NCBI RefSeq assembly: GCF_026015965.1
Contig: NZ_CP110383.1
Location: forward strand, 591,808-655,807
DNA length: 64,000 bases
DNA from: Selenomonas sputigena
GTDB taxonomy: Bacteria > Bacillota > Negativicutes > Selenomonadales > Selenomonadaceae
Direction of reading: 5' to 3'
Numbering within the stretch: the stretch's first letter is position 1; every line of letters starts with the position of its first letter. Under the pieces are notes generated by a model. It saw only the letters and a program-made list of their open reading frames with translations. It had not been told where the DNA came from and made no database searches. Positions 29,965-38,418 of this stretch are shown here, piece after piece. The position numbers and the translations under genes were made by a program.

Positions 29965-29990
29965 AAGGAATCCAACGAATTGGATTCCCC
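29965..29990 (-). terminator. Terminator of the minus-strand gene at 30007
   Basis: On the minus strand GGAATCCAA, loop TTCG, TTGGATTCC is followed by TTTTTGT. Confidence 0.8.
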
Positions 29991-30006
29991 TGCTTATACG
30001 TTATTG

Positions 30007-30345
30007 TTAGTTCTGTAAAAGATCTCTTATCTCGTTTATGATCTCTCTTACACGCTCCACGGCTTCTTCTGGTGAGTTTAGTCCATAGTCTTCGTAGTTG
30101 TCGACTACATCCATGATGTGTTGTCCGATAAACTTGTCACCTAAGAAGTCATTGATGTCTTCTTTGACCTTTTCATCATTATGAGATAAAGCGTATCGAT
30201 GGCCTAAGGCAAAGTTCACAGGACTTTTCCAGTCATCTCTTAGTAGGTTGTCATTTGCTTTTATACCAAAATCCAAATAATGGCATTTTAGATGTTTTCT
30301 CAAAATTCCTTCTAGGCTTTGGGCTAAATTTGCAGGATCTGCCAT
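30007..30345 (-). CDS. Small acidic hypothetical protein
   Basis: I do not recognise it. The start at 30345 is chosen because GGAGG lies 8 bases before; an in-frame ATG at 30360 overlaps that site. The 112-residue protein (MADPANLAQSLEGILRKHL...) is acidic, helical and soluble, with a C-terminal helix AVERVREIINEIRDLLQN. It has its own promoter and terminator and low GC, so it is an intact single-gene unit among broken mobile elements. Confidence 0.7.
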   Translation of the reverse strand: MADPANLAQSLEGILRKHLKCHYLDFGIKANDNLLRDDWKSPVNFALGHRYALSHNDEKVKEDINDFLGDKFIGQHIMDVVDNYEDYGLNSPEEAVERVREIINEIRDLLQN

Positions 30346-30397
30346 TCTAAAAACCTCCATACGAATAAATTGAATCTTTAGGATTTTTATCTTGCTT

Positions 30398-30426
30398 AGT
30401 ATATCATATACCTGATTAGATGAAAA
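30398..30426 (-). promoter_or_regulatory. Promoter of the gene at 30007-30345
   Basis: On the minus strand TTTTCA, a 17-base spacer and TATACT are followed by about 50 bases to the start codon. Confidence 0.5.
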
Positions 30427-30452
30427 GATATATATGAGAATTTATGTTGTGG

Positions 30453-31277
30453 TCAAGCGTTTTTGTAACATGAGTGTCCAATCAACTTATGTCGAATATC
30501 TCGCTTCGAATGGCGTACGATATCCGTTATAAGAATGACATGGTTATATGTGGTATAAGCAAAATGTTCCACAGCGCGGTAGAGAGACTCCTCATCTTGA
30601 TACTCGTGAAGATAAATTTCTTCGTTCTTCAGCGTATTGAAATAGCGCTCCATAGGGGCGTTATCATACGGGTATCCAGCCTTGCTCATGCTTTGCATCA
30701 GGTCATGTTCCTCGCAAAAGTCGGTGAACGCCTTCGATGTGTACGGGCTGCCTTGATCGCTATGAAGGATCAGACCTTTGATTCTCTTTCGTTGACTGCT
30801 GAGTGCTTTGCCAAGCGTTCGGATTGCCAAGTCACTCGTCATACGCCGATCCGTCAGACTTGCGACAACGCTGCGGTCATGCAGATCAATAATCGTACAG
30901 TTATATCGGACATCGCCTCCATGGAGAAATAAATAGGTGAAATCTGTTGCCCATTTTTGATTGATTTGTGGTGCTGTAAAATCTTGCTTGAGCAGATTCT
31001 CAAATTTCTTATGCTGCGTACCGCCTTGATATCTCGGGGCTTTTCGCCGTACAATGGAGCGCAGTCCCAGTTCCATATTCATATACTTATGAACCGTGAG
31101 GGCAGAAAGTTCGATGCCATTGCGTGCCAAATAAATCCGCATCCTGCGATATCCGGCAACGCCGTTGGTTTCATGATATATGGTTTGAATTTGATGCAGG
31201 ATATCTTGTTTTCGGGCAACTTCTTTTGCCCGTCTGTGCTTTCGGTAGTTATAATAAGCATTTGGATAAATTTCCAA
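30453..31277 (-). CDS. IS3-family transposase OrfB
   Basis: DDE integrase part of an IS3-group transposase. The reading gives the HTH_21 region (NGVAGYRRMRIYLARNGIE), the first Asp in WATDFTYLFLHGG, the second in LILHSDQGSPYTS and the Glu in YDNAPMERYFNTLKNEE, so the catalytic triad is intact. The same frame is open upstream to about 31377, as expected for expression as an OrfAB fusion by -1 frameshifting; the TTG at 31277 is only a nominal start. Confidence 0.85.
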   Translation of the reverse strand: MEIYPNAYYNYRKHRRAKEVARKQDILHQIQTIYHETNGVAGYRRMRIYLARNGIELSALTVHKYMNMELGLRSIVRRKAPRYQGGTQHKKFENLLKQDFTAPQINQKWATDFTYLFLHGGDVRYNCTIIDLHDRSVVASLTDRRMTSDLAIRTLGKALSSQRKRIKGLILHSDQGSPYTSKAFTDFCEEHDLMQSMSKAGYPYDNAPMERYFNTLKNEEIYLHEYQDEESLYRAVEHFAYTTYNHVILITDIVRHSKRDIRHKLIGHSCYKNA

Positions 31278-31339
31278 ACGTCGCAGCAGCCATCGAACAC
31301 CAAACAGATCCCGATATTCGGCTATGGACCGATAGGCCT

Positions 31340-31633
31340 CTAGTCGATTCCCTTTGCGAAGAATGTTGCCGCTTTTTTAGGAAAAGATTTTCTGCTTCTG
31401 CAAATTCTTCGCGCAAGCGGTGATTCTCCTTCATGAGCTCCAGATCATTCTGGGCAGTTGGGTTTTTTTGAGACACTTTTCTGGCATTCTTCGCTGAATT
31501 CTTTGCACCATTTGCAGATGCTTGATTTTGAGACTCCATACTCTTCCGTCAGGCTTCGGTATGTGCGTTCCTCTTCGATATGAAGACGGACAATCTGTTG
31601 TTTGAATTCTGGTTCATAATGTTGTTGTGACAA
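31340..31633 (-). pseudogene. IS3-family OrfA with frame errors
   Basis: The HTH part MSQQHYEPEFKQQIVRLHIE is in one frame and the leucine-zipper part (NDLELMKENHRLREEFAEAE) is in the next. The change falls at an A7 run (31463-31469) that should be A6, and a second at an A6 run (31373-31378) that should be A7 to reach the expected KKAATFFAKGID end. The A6G run is also the canonical IS3 slippery site. Unless corrected by slippage, the element cannot make normal OrfA. Confidence 0.7.
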
Positions 31634-31700
31634 GAATCGTATCTCCTTTCACTAGATGGTTTTTCTTTGGACATTCCTGTTACAACTTTAGTTTACCACA

Positions 31701-32052
31701 ACAGATGTTTACGCTCGCTTTTCAAAGAATTTTGCCGCTATATTGGGTATCTCGTATGTTGTATCGAAAGATGTCGTGTAGCTCCTATGCTTCTGAAGAA
31801 TTGATTTTGCTCTGTCCATCTTTCTCATAGTAAAGCCCGTCAGGGGTGGCCGCACTCTGAAACACCTCGCTTTTCAGAGTGCGAAGCATGTTTATTTTTC
31901 AGTTTTTGCCTTATGGTTTGCTCATTTTTAGTATATGTTTTGCCTAGGGCATCCGTTCCGACTAAATCTAAGGCTTATCGCACTACTTCTATCTGTCTTT
32001 TCTGACTAAATACTACAGGCCTGCATTAGTGAAAGTTACTTTGTGAATTTAC
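31701..32052 (+). mobile_element. Fragment of the same IS30-type element, copy B, inverted
   Basis: This segment is the reverse-orientation match of 27016-27375: shared blocks include GATGTTTACG, TTGGGTATCTCGTATGTTG, CTTTCTCATAGTAAA and GCGAAGCATGT, and it ends with TTACTTTGTGAATTTAC (32036-32052), the same outer terminal repeat. Only the transposase 3' end and the outer end survive, cut by the IS3 element. Confidence 0.8.
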
Positions 32053-32160
32053 GTTTTTGCTAAGCAACGCAATCGCAAGCACAAAGAAGGGCGTTGGGGT
32101 CGACAATGCCTATGGCAGCGCATACTATGAGAGTGAACATCAAGATGAGGAGGGGCGGCG

Positions 32161-33894
32161 ATGGCACGATTTTATCCTGCATTCGCGGGGGATTTTCATG
32201 GGAGCGAGGGGGAGCGGCAGGCTTACCGTGCGTTGGAAACGCTCGGGGATGATTATACGGTGTTCCACTCGTATTGCTGGCTGGGCGACGGCGTTCGCAC
32301 GGCGCCGCAGGGGGAGGCGGATTTCGTCGTGCTGCATCCGAGGCACGGCATTCTTGCCGTTGAGGTGAAGGCGGGCGGGATTGCCTACGAAGATGGCGCA
32401 TGGCAGCAGACGAACCGCCGCACGGGCGAGCGGAAGGTCATCTATCCGTTTCAGCAGGCGGAGAACAGCTGTCAGCGCATCCTTGCGGAGCTGCGCCAAA
32501 GGACGCCGCAGCATGTGCCTCTCGTAGGCAAGGCAGTCTGGTTCACCTCCGTGGAGATTCCTCAAGGCAAACCCTTGCCGTTGGAATCGCCGCGCGACAT
32601 CATCCTCGACGCGGGCGATTTGCGTGAGCCGAAAGCGAAATTGGAGAAGATTTACAGCTATTGGCGCAAGTTGTTCCGCATTCCTGAGCGCGTGCAGTCG
32701 CCGAGCGTGTTCAGACAGGTCATTCAGACATTGCAGCCCGTGTTCCGCATCGTGGAGACGGTTTCTGCCGCGTCGCAGGCGGTCGAGCAATCGACGGCGC
32801 GTCTGACGAATGCGCAGTTCGCGCTCTTGGAGTATCTGACTGATCAGCGAACGGCGGCGATTCACGGCGCGGCGGGCACGGGCAAGAGCCTGCTGGCGGC
32901 GGAGAAGGCGCGCATGCTGGCGCGTGAGGGACAGAAGGTGCTCTACCTTTGTTTCAATGAGTTTCTTTTTGAGCGGCTGCGCTCCTGTCACTGGGATTCG
33001 CAGATCATGATCCACAATGAGCGCACGTTGGCGGAGGAGTTGATGGCGGGGCGGAATCTGCCGCTCACGACGGTACTGCGCGAGTTCGAAGAGTTCTTTC
33101 AGAATGAATTTGATGATACACTGTGGGAGTATCCGAACATCGTCATCGATGAGGCACAGGATTTCCCGAGCGCATTGCTCGAACATCTCGCTCTTTTGGC
33201 TGAACTTCATAACGGAGCGTTCTACCTGTTTTATGATCGCGGGCAGACGATCATTTCGCGCCGTTCGACAGGGCAGACGCAGCAGACGGCGGCAGAGTGG
33301 ATCGACGCGCATATGGACTGCCGGCTCGTTCTCTATCGCAATTGCCGCAATACGGCGGAGATCGGGCGTACGGTGCAGAGCTTCCTTTCGGGTAGGCACA
33401 AGAATTATCTCAATGCCATCCATGGCAACAAGCCTCGTGCCGTATTCGTTCCCGATGCAGAAGCGCTTGCGGCGGCCGCCGCCGATTTCGTACGCCGTAT
33501 GAAGAGCGAGGAGAAGCTGGAAATTCAGGACATCGTGATCCTTACGGTGAGCACGCTGGAAAAGAGTATGCTCGCAGGCGTGACGTCGCTCGCAGGGATT
33601 CCTCTCGCCCATCAGCCGGCGGAGGGAAAGGTCTGGTTCACGACGGTGCGTCGCTACAAGGGACTGGAGGCGAAAGCCGTCCTCCTCGTGGATGTGCATG
33701 TGTCGAAGCTCGTGAAACCGACCTGCCAACGACTCGTCTACGTCGGCAGCTCACGCGCTTCTGCATATCTTGAGACGATATTTCTTAGCGATGTTTCGGC
33801 AGAGGAATATCCAGCGTTGGTCGAGCAGTTGGATACGGCTATTGAACCGTCTCCACAAGGAGTTGCGAAGTGGCTGGGGATGGAGGCGCAATAA
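32161..33894 (+). CDS. NERD nuclease-domain and SF1 helicase fusion protein
   Basis: The 577-residue protein has an N-terminal NERD domain (about 14-130) with the nuclease-like residues E52 and D54 in QGEADFVVL and E68-x-K70 in AVEVKAG. A UvrD/Rep-type ATPase follows: Walker A GAAGTGKS (236-243), Walker B VIDEAQD (DEAQ 330-333), an NCRNT motif and RYKGLEAKAV near the end. GAGGAGGGGCGG precedes the ATG. It should cut or process DNA using ATP; a role in repair or in defence against foreign DNA is inferred only from domain type and from its position beside an insertion-sequence island. GC content is like the core genome. Confidence 0.85.
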   Translation: MARFYPAFAGDFHGSEGERQAYRALETLGDDYTVFHSYCWLGDGVRTAPQGEADFVVLHPRHGILAVEVKAGGIAYEDGAWQQTNRRTGERKVIYPFQQAENSCQRILAELRQRTPQHVPLVGKAVWFTSVEIPQGKPLPLESPRDIILDAGDLREPKAKLEKIYSYWRKLFRIPERVQSPSVFRQVIQTLQPVFRIVETVSAASQAVEQSTARLTNAQFALLEYLTDQRTAAIHGAAGTGKSLLAAEKARMLAREGQKVLYLCFNEFLFERLRSCHWDSQIMIHNERTLAEELMAGRNLPLTTVLREFEEFFQNEFDDTLWEYPNIVIDEAQDFPSALLEHLALLAELHNGAFYLFYDRGQTIISRRSTGQTQQTAAEWIDAHMDCRLVLYRNCRNTAEIGRTVQSFLSGRHKNYLNAIHGNKPRAVFVPDAEALAAAAADFVRRMKSEEKLEIQDIVILTVSTLEKSMLAGVTSLAGIPLAHQPAEGKVWFTTVRRYKGLEAKAVLLVDVHVSKLVKPTCQRLVYVGSSRASAYLETIFLSDVSAEEYPALVEQLDTAIEPSPQGVAKWLGMEAQ

Positions 33895-33926
33895 TTTCCG
33901 CAATTCCCGCATCGTGCGCTTTGAGC

Positions 33927-33979
33927 ATGACAAATCCCGCCTGTTGCAGATCGTATTCTGAACAGGCGGGATTTGTCAT
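33927..33979. repeat. 19-bp perfect inverted repeat between convergent genes
   Basis: Arms 33927-33945 and 33961-33979 (ATGACAAATCCCGCCTGTT and its complement) are perfect, with a 15-base loop. It lies between a plus-strand and a minus-strand gene and is probably a bidirectional terminator, although no long T run follows on either side. Confidence 0.6.
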
Positions 33980-34015
33980 ATTGGGGAGAAATTCGTGCGT
34001 TCGAGAGCGGTGGTC

Positions 34016-34396
34016 TCAATAGTACCAGTATCCCTTGATGTAATATGACCAACCTAAGGAATCCATGCAAAACTCGAAGACCTGATTCCTGGGGAGGACG
34101 ACCGTCGTATGGTCTCCTCGCATAGTGCTTGTTTCATATCTCCACATATCCGATTTGTATTTGATGAAATTCCAATGGACGATACGGATCAGCTCTCCGT
34201 TTCGCACCTCCTTGGTAGATACCTTGAAATATTTTATGCTGTCGGATGAACCAGTTGTAAGCGTATCATCCATAACGTAGATATCGACGTCCTCTGAATT
34301 CCAATGGTCGACCCAGACGTCCTTTGCCTCGCAGACGTATGATGGCAGCAGAATGGCTGCAGATACGAGCAAAGCCATGAGAAAAAATCGTTTCAT
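34016..34396 (-). CDS. Secreted hypothetical protein
   Basis: I do not recognise it. The start at 34396 follows AGGAGGAATGCAAA. The 126-residue protein begins with a signal peptide (MKRFFLMALLVSAAILLPS, cleavage probably after VCEA) and has an aromatic-rich mature part (DVWVDHWNSEDVDIYVMDDT, DSLGWSYYIKGYWYY at the end). Codon use is more AT-rich than in flanking core genes. Confidence 0.7.
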   Translation of the reverse strand: MKRFFLMALLVSAAILLPSYVCEAKDVWVDHWNSEDVDIYVMDDTLTTGSSDSIKYFKVSTKEVRNGELIRIVHWNFIKYKSDMWRYETSTMRGDHTTVVLPRNQVFEFCMDSLGWSYYIKGYWYY

Positions 34397-34419
34397 TTTG
34401 CATTCCTCCTGAGAATTCC

Positions 34420-34570
34420 TCAATCCCGACGTATCTTTAGATGCTCATAAGAGAAGTCTCCGTTTTGAGCAACCATTGTCCAGCCTGTCGTCCCATCACT
34501 CTTGCGAAGGCAGTACCATGTCTCGATGGAAAGGAAACGTACCTAGGTGCAGCTTGTCATTCATATTCAT
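34420..34570 (-). pseudogene. Remnant of a small protein gene
   Basis: After GGAGGGATTTTAC an ATG opens a short frame (MNMNDKLHLG...). A second frame, overlapping it, reads ETWYCLRKSDGTTGWTMVA and then GDFSYEHLKIRRD before a stop, which looks like real protein sequence. One frame change near 34530 would join them into about 50 residues. The Trp-rich style resembles the secreted protein just downstream, so it may be a decayed relative. Confidence 0.45.
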
Positions 34571-34673
34571 GTAAAATCCCTCCATAAAGCCTTTTACATA
34601 GAGTATATTCTGCATATTATATGAAATTCCTCTAACATATTTCGGGGTAAAAGCGGTGTTTTTGAAAAATCCC

Positions 34674-34701
34674 TTGACGTACGGTGCATTGATATGATAA
34701 T
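34674..34701 (+). promoter_or_regulatory. Promoter of the infC operon
   Basis: TTGACG (34674-34679), a 16-base spacer and GATAAT (34696-34701) precede a leader of about 135 bases before infC. Confidence 0.55.
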
Positions 34702-34787
34702 ATATGCAAGTAATTCAAGAAGAGGCCGCCGCTTCTCACCTGCCGACATGCGTCGAGCGGGTCTTATATGCAGGTTTTGCAAAGGAA

Positions 34788-34815
34788 GGGGTGGCGTCTG
34801 CCGCCCTTTTTATTT
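34788..34815 (+). terminator. Attenuator in the infC leader (L20-leader type)
   Basis: GGGTGGC and GCCGCCC form a 7-bp stem with one G-U pair and a GTCT loop, followed by TTTTTATTT, about 30 bases before infC. An upstream GGCCGCC (34724-34730) could pair with GGTGGC and disrupt it. In bacilli this operon is controlled by L20 binding to such a leader; here that is inferred from position and structure. Confidence 0.7.
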
Positions 34816-34841
34816 GCTCGTTCACCAGGAGGTGTTTTCCC

Positions 34842-35372
34842 ATTAGCAGGGACTCTTTAAGAATCAACGAAGAAATCCGCATTCGCGAGGTACGCGTCAC
34901 GAGCGCGTCCGGCGAGCAGCTCGGCATCATGGCGACACGCGATGCCTTGCGCATGGCGGAGGAGCAGCATCTCGATCTCGTCGAGGTTGCGCCGAAAGCG
35001 AAGCCTCCTGTCTGCCGCATCATGGATTTCGGCAAGTACCGTTACGAGCAGCAAAAAAGGGAGAAGGAGGCGAAGAAGAAGCAGAAGATCGTCACGATCA
35101 AGGAGGTCAAGCTGCGCCCGAACATCGAGCAGCATGATTTCGACGTGAAGCTCAAGAATGCTCTTCGCTTTCTGGAAGAAGGAAACAAGGTCAAGGTCAC
35201 GATTATGTTCCGTGGCCGCGAATTGTCGCATCCGGAGCTTGGCCGAGAGGTCTTGAACAAGGTGGCTGATCGGCTCAAGGAGCTCGTTTCCATCGAGCGC
35301 GATGCGAAGCTGGAGGGCAAGAATATGACGATGATTCTCGCCCCGAAGGCGCAGACTAAAGGAGGAAAATAA
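34842..35372 (+). CDS. infC: Translation initiation factor IF-3, ATT start
   Basis: Binds the 30S subunit and checks start-codon choice. The 176-residue protein reads [19 protein letters not shown]..., with [27 protein letters not shown] and TIMFRGREL, all IF3 signatures. The start is the rare ATT at 34842, 7 bases after a perfect AGGAGGTG; homologues begin at this residue, and the upstream in-frame ATG at 34704 lies before the attenuator. Rare starts are the classic device for IF3 self-control. Confidence 0.93.
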   Translation: MSRDSLRINEEIRIREVRVTSASGEQLGIMATRDALRMAEEQHLDLVEVAPKAKPPVCRIMDFGKYRYEQQKREKEAKKKQKIVTIKEVKLRPNIEQHDFDVKLKNALRFLEEGNKVKVTIMFRGRELSHPELGREVLNKVADRLKELVSIERDAKLEGKNMTMILAPKAQTKGGK

Positions 35373-35374
35373 AC

Positions 35375-35569
35375 ATGCCAAAGGTAAAGACACGCAGGGC
35401 CGCTGCCAAGCGCTTTTCGATAACGGGTTCCGGTGAGTTCAAGCGGAACAAGGCGTTCAAGAGCCATATCCTTGAGAAGAAGACGAGGAAGCGCAAGCGC
35501 AACCTGCGCAAGGCTACGCTTGTCGCCGCCGCTGACCACAGGCGCGTGCGCGATATGCTGAACAAGTAA
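35375..35569 (+). CDS. rpmI: Ribosomal protein L35
   Basis: The 64-residue basic protein begins [20 protein letters not shown] and contains [16 protein letters not shown], as in L35. AGGAGG precedes it; the infC stop is only 2 bases upstream, so it is translationally linked. Confidence 0.97.
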   Translation: MPKVKTRRAAAKRFSITGSGEFKRNKAFKSHILEKKTRKRKRNLRKATLVAAADHRRVRDMLNK

Positions 35570-35600
35570 GATTCGAGCGAAGTTAATGGAGGAATAAGAT

Positions 35601-35954
35601 ATGCCAAGAGTAAAATCCGGCGTTACGGCGCATCGCCGCCATAAGAAGATTTTGAAGCTCGCCAAGGGCTATCGCGGCGCAAAGAGCAAGCAGTTCAAGA
35701 AGGCGAACGAGACGGTCATGAAGGCGCTCTACTATGCGCGTCGCGATCGCCGCGCGAAGAAGGGCGAGTTCCGCAAGCTCTGGATCGCCCGCATCAATGC
35801 GGCTGCACGCATGAACGGCATTTCCTACAGCCGTCTCATCAACGGCTTGACGAAGGCCGGCGTCGAGGTCAACCGCAAGATGTTTGCCGATCTTGCCGTG
35901 CACGATGAGAAGGCGTTTGCTCAGCTCGTCGCTATTGCCAAGGAAAATCAGTAA
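35601..35954 (+). CDS. rplT: Ribosomal protein L20
   Basis: The 117-residue protein begins [20 protein letters not shown], contains [15 protein letters not shown] and ends in the usual globular domain. It is the likely repressor acting on the leader upstream of infC. GGAGG precedes the ATG. Confidence 0.97.
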   Translation: MPRVKSGVTAHRRHKKILKLAKGYRGAKSKQFKKANETVMKALYYARRDRRAKKGEFRKLWIARINAAARMNGISYSRLINGLTKAGVEVNRKMFADLAVHDEKAFAQLVAIAKENQ

Positions 35955-35966
35955 GAAGATGACGAA

Positions 35967-35997
35967 AGGGGAGCTTTCCACAGCTCCTCTTTTTTTA
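35967..35997 (+). terminator. Terminator of infC-rpmI-rplT
   Basis: AGGGGAGCT (35967-35975) pairs with AGCTCCTCT (35982-35990), followed directly by a run of T. Confidence 0.88.
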
Positions 35998-36121
35998 TGA
36001 AAGCCAAGAAGTCAAACTCGAAGGGTGCAGACTGCTTGGGGAACTTTCTGTAAGGGCGGCGCACAATGTCATGAAAGTGGATGTTCGTGCGTATAATATC
36101 TACAATTTCCGCGGAGGAACG

Positions 36122-36943
36122 ATGGAAAAGATCGAGAGCGCACAGAATAAGAGGATCAAGTGGATTGCGAGCTTGAAGAATGCTAGGCGGCGAAGGGAAG
36201 AAGGCGTCGTCGTCGCCGAGGGCGTGCGGCTCGTCGAGATGGCGGCGGAGGCGGGCTGGACGACGCGCTTTTGTCTCGTCACAGCCGAGGCGGCGCGCGA
36301 GGAGCGCGCAGAGCGCATCCTCGCGCGGCTTGCGTCCCTCGGCTGCCCGCTCGCTGAGGTGACGCCCGAAGTCTATAAGAAGGCGAGCGACACCGACGCG
36401 CCGCAGGGCATTTTGCTTGTACTGGAAGAGCGGGGCGCGAGTCTTGCGGCTCTTGCGATGCGGCAGGAAATGCACGTCGTCGTGCTCGATGGCGTGCAGG
36501 ATCCGGGTAATGCGGGAACGATCGTGCGCACGGCGGATGCGGCGGGCGCGGAGGCCGTCGTCTGCCTGGAGGATACGATCGACGTGTTTTCTGCCAAGGC
36601 GGTTCGCGCAAGCATGGGATCGGTCTTTCATGTGCCCGTCGTGCGGAACGTGTCTCGCACGGCGCTGTGCGAGTTCCTGCAGCAGGGACGCGTGCGGCTC
36701 TTGGCTGCCGATCTCGACGAGGCGGCGCAGCCGTACTATGCGGCGGATTACAGTGGCCGAATCGCGCTCGCCTTCGGCAACGAGGGCAACGGCGTGTCGG
36801 ATGAGGTTCGTCGTATGGCCGAGGCAAAGCTCTTCATTCCGATGTTCGGCAAGGCGGAATCGCTCAACGTGGCGACCGCCGCCGCCCTTGTGCTCTACGA
36901 GGCGGCGGGCGTGCGCCGCGGCTTTCGGCGTCATTGCCAGTAG
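36122..36943 (+). CDS. TrmH/SpoU-family RNA 2'-O-methyltransferase
   Basis: Methylates ribose in rRNA or tRNA with SAM. The 273-residue protein has an N-terminal substrate-binding domain (NKRIKWIASLKNARRRREEG) and a C-terminal SPOUT domain with LDGVQDPGNAGTIVRTADAAG, ALAFGNEGNGVSDEV and IPMFGKAESLNVATAAALVLYE, the knot motifs. The exact target is not decidable. The start at 36122 follows CGGAGGAACG. The 3' end overlaps the convergent thiamine pyrophosphokinase gene by 13 bases. Confidence 0.9.
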   Translation: MEKIESAQNKRIKWIASLKNARRRREEGVVVAEGVRLVEMAAEAGWTTRFCLVTAEAAREERAERILARLASLGCPLAEVTPEVYKKASDTDAPQGILLVLEERGASLAALAMRQEMHVVVLDGVQDPGNAGTIVRTADAAGAEAVVCLEDTIDVFSAKAVRASMGSVFHVPVVRNVSRTALCEFLQQGRVRLLAADLDEAAQPYYAADYSGRIALAFGNEGNGVSDEVRRMAEAKLFIPMFGKAESLNVATAAALVLYEAAGVRRGFRRHCQ

Positions 36944-37632
36944 AGATAGACGGCGAGCGTGCCCGCTTGCAGGCTGACGCGGAAGGAGGAGCTTCCTTCC
37001 GCCAGTTCGTTGCTCACGGCGTAGGGTTCTTCTTGGCGCAGGACGGCGTCTTCGAGCGGCCATTGTGTTCCCGCTAGAGAGACGCCGCGACATTCGCCGC
37101 CCAAGGCGAGGAGAGAGATGGCCTTGGGCGTTTGCTTTGCGGTGAAGGAAAGGCTGTCTTCTTCGTGCAGGAAGAAGCACGCTTCCTGCTCGTCCGCCAG
37201 AATCATCGGGATGCCGCTGAAGGCGCAGGAAAAGAGCGTGCTCATGGCGTGGTCGAAGCGGCCGCCGAAAGCCCCTGTGAGCAGGAGAAACGTGTCGGGG
37301 GCTTTCTCCTTGATTTTGACAAGTGCGAGCTGCGTGTCCGTGAGATCCTTTTTGACCTCGAAGCGCTCGCAGGGGACGCCTTCGGCGAGCGCCCAAGACC
37401 AGGCGGCGGGCGAGGCGCTGTCTGCGTCGCCGAGCAGGAAGTCGGGTACGCATTTCATCGCGTGGCAGAGATCGATGCCGTGATCGATCGCCCAGAGCTT
37501 GCCACGCCGCGCCCTTTGCAGCCAGTCGGCGGCGGGCGGACGGCCTCCTGTGACCAAGGTGCAGATATGTGCGGGAAGCGCCCGAGAAAACGCGATCGTG
37601 CCCTGCGGCAGGGAAAATTCATGGGAGCGCAT
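36931..37632 (-). CDS. thiN: Thiamine pyrophosphokinase
   Basis: Makes thiamine diphosphate from thiamine and ATP. The 233-residue protein has the TPK pattern: AIDHGIDLCHAMKCVPDFLLGDADS, KKDLTDTQLALV and LLTGAFGGRFDHAMSTL. GGAGGAGG precedes the ATG. No TPP riboswitch is seen in the short upstream gap. Confidence 0.9.
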   Translation of the reverse strand: MRSHEFSLPQGTIAFSRALPAHICTLVTGGRPPAADWLQRARRGKLWAIDHGIDLCHAMKCVPDFLLGDADSASPAAWSWALAEGVPCERFEVKKDLTDTQLALVKIKEKAPDTFLLLTGAFGGRFDHAMSTLFSCAFSGIPMILADEQEACFFLHEEDSLSFTAKQTPKAISLLALGGECRGVSLAGTQWPLEDAVLRQEEPYAVSNELAEGSSSFRVSLQAGTLAVYLYWQ

Positions 37633-37740
37633 GTTTTTCCTCCTCCATTTCCGTTTGTAGGAAGGTTTTTCAATTTTTTTGTTTAATTATACAATATATA
37701 GATTTTTTGTGCTCGACTAAAATGGGAGGAGTCAAATGCG

Positions 37741-38418
37741 ATGATCAAGTATACGTATTACGGGCACGCTTCGTTCTTGCTCGATGACGGCACGTCGAAG
37801 GTTCTGACCGACCCGTTCCTCACGGGAAATCCGCTCGCTGCGATTCAGGCGGATGAGGTGGAGTGCGACTACATCTTGCTGACGCACGCGCACGGCGATC
37901 ATCTCGGCGACGCGCCTGCCATCGCCAAGCGCACGGGCGCGATGGTCTTGGGCATTCCGGAGGTTCTCGACGTCTGTTTGCAGGCGGAGAGCGACATCAA
38001 GACGCACGGCATGAACATCGGCGGCTCGGTCAAGCTGCCCTTCGGCAAGGTGCGCATGACGATGGCGCTGCACAGCTCGGGCGTCGCGGGCGGCATCGCC
38101 TGCGGCTACGTCATCCAGATCGGCGGCATCAACGTCTACTTTGCCGGCGATACGGCGCTTTTTAGCGACATGAAGCTCATCGGACAGAAGGATCCGCTCG
38201 ATTACGCGGTTCTTCCAATCGGCGACAATTATACGATGGGACTTGAGGATGCGGCTCTTGCCGCACAGTGGCTCAACACGAAGAACGTCATACCGATCCA
38301 CTACAACACTTGGCCCGTCATCGCGCAGGAAGCGGGGCGGTACAAGGAAGTGACGGAGGGCATGACGCGTGCCGCCGTGCATATCGTAGAGCCGGGCGGT
38401 ACGTTGGAGCTTGCATGA
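37741..38418 (+). CDS. UPF0173-type metal-dependent hydrolase, beta-lactamase fold
   Basis: The 225-residue protein has the UlaG-like metallo-beta-lactamase pattern: YYGHASFLLDDG, THAHGDHLGDA as the metal site, FAGDTALFSDMKL and NVIPIHYNTWPVI. The substrate is unknown. GGAGGAGTC precedes the start. The stop overlaps the miaA start as ATGA, so it is coupled to the miaA-hfq unit. Confidence 0.88.
   Translation: MIKYTYYGHASFLLDDGTSKVLTDPFLTGNPLAAIQADEVECDYILLTHAHGDHLGDAPAIAKRTGAMVLGIPEVLDVCLQAESDIKTHGMNIGGSVKLPFGKVRMTMALHSSGVAGGIACGYVIQIGGINVYFAGDTALFSDMKLIGQKDPLDYAVLPIGDNYTMGLEDAALAAQWLNTKNVIPIHYNTWPVIAQEAGRYKEVTEGMTRAAVHIVEPGGTLELA

Larger units (their letters stand above)
30448..31700 (-). 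mobile_element. IS3-family insertion sequence
   Basis: Ends TGTGG...CCACA with long imperfect inverted repeats (30448-30481 and 31667-31700; shared blocks TTGTGGT, TTGTAACA and TGTCCAA) bound 1253 bp. It carries orfA and orfB on the minus strand. The flanks show no 3-5 bp direct repeat, so the present junctions probably arose by later rearrangement. Its right end abuts a fragment of an IS30-type element. Confidence 0.85.

Noticed and set aside
30445-31703. Target duplication around the IS3 element
   Set aside because: The flanking triplets are TGT and ACA, which are not a direct repeat.
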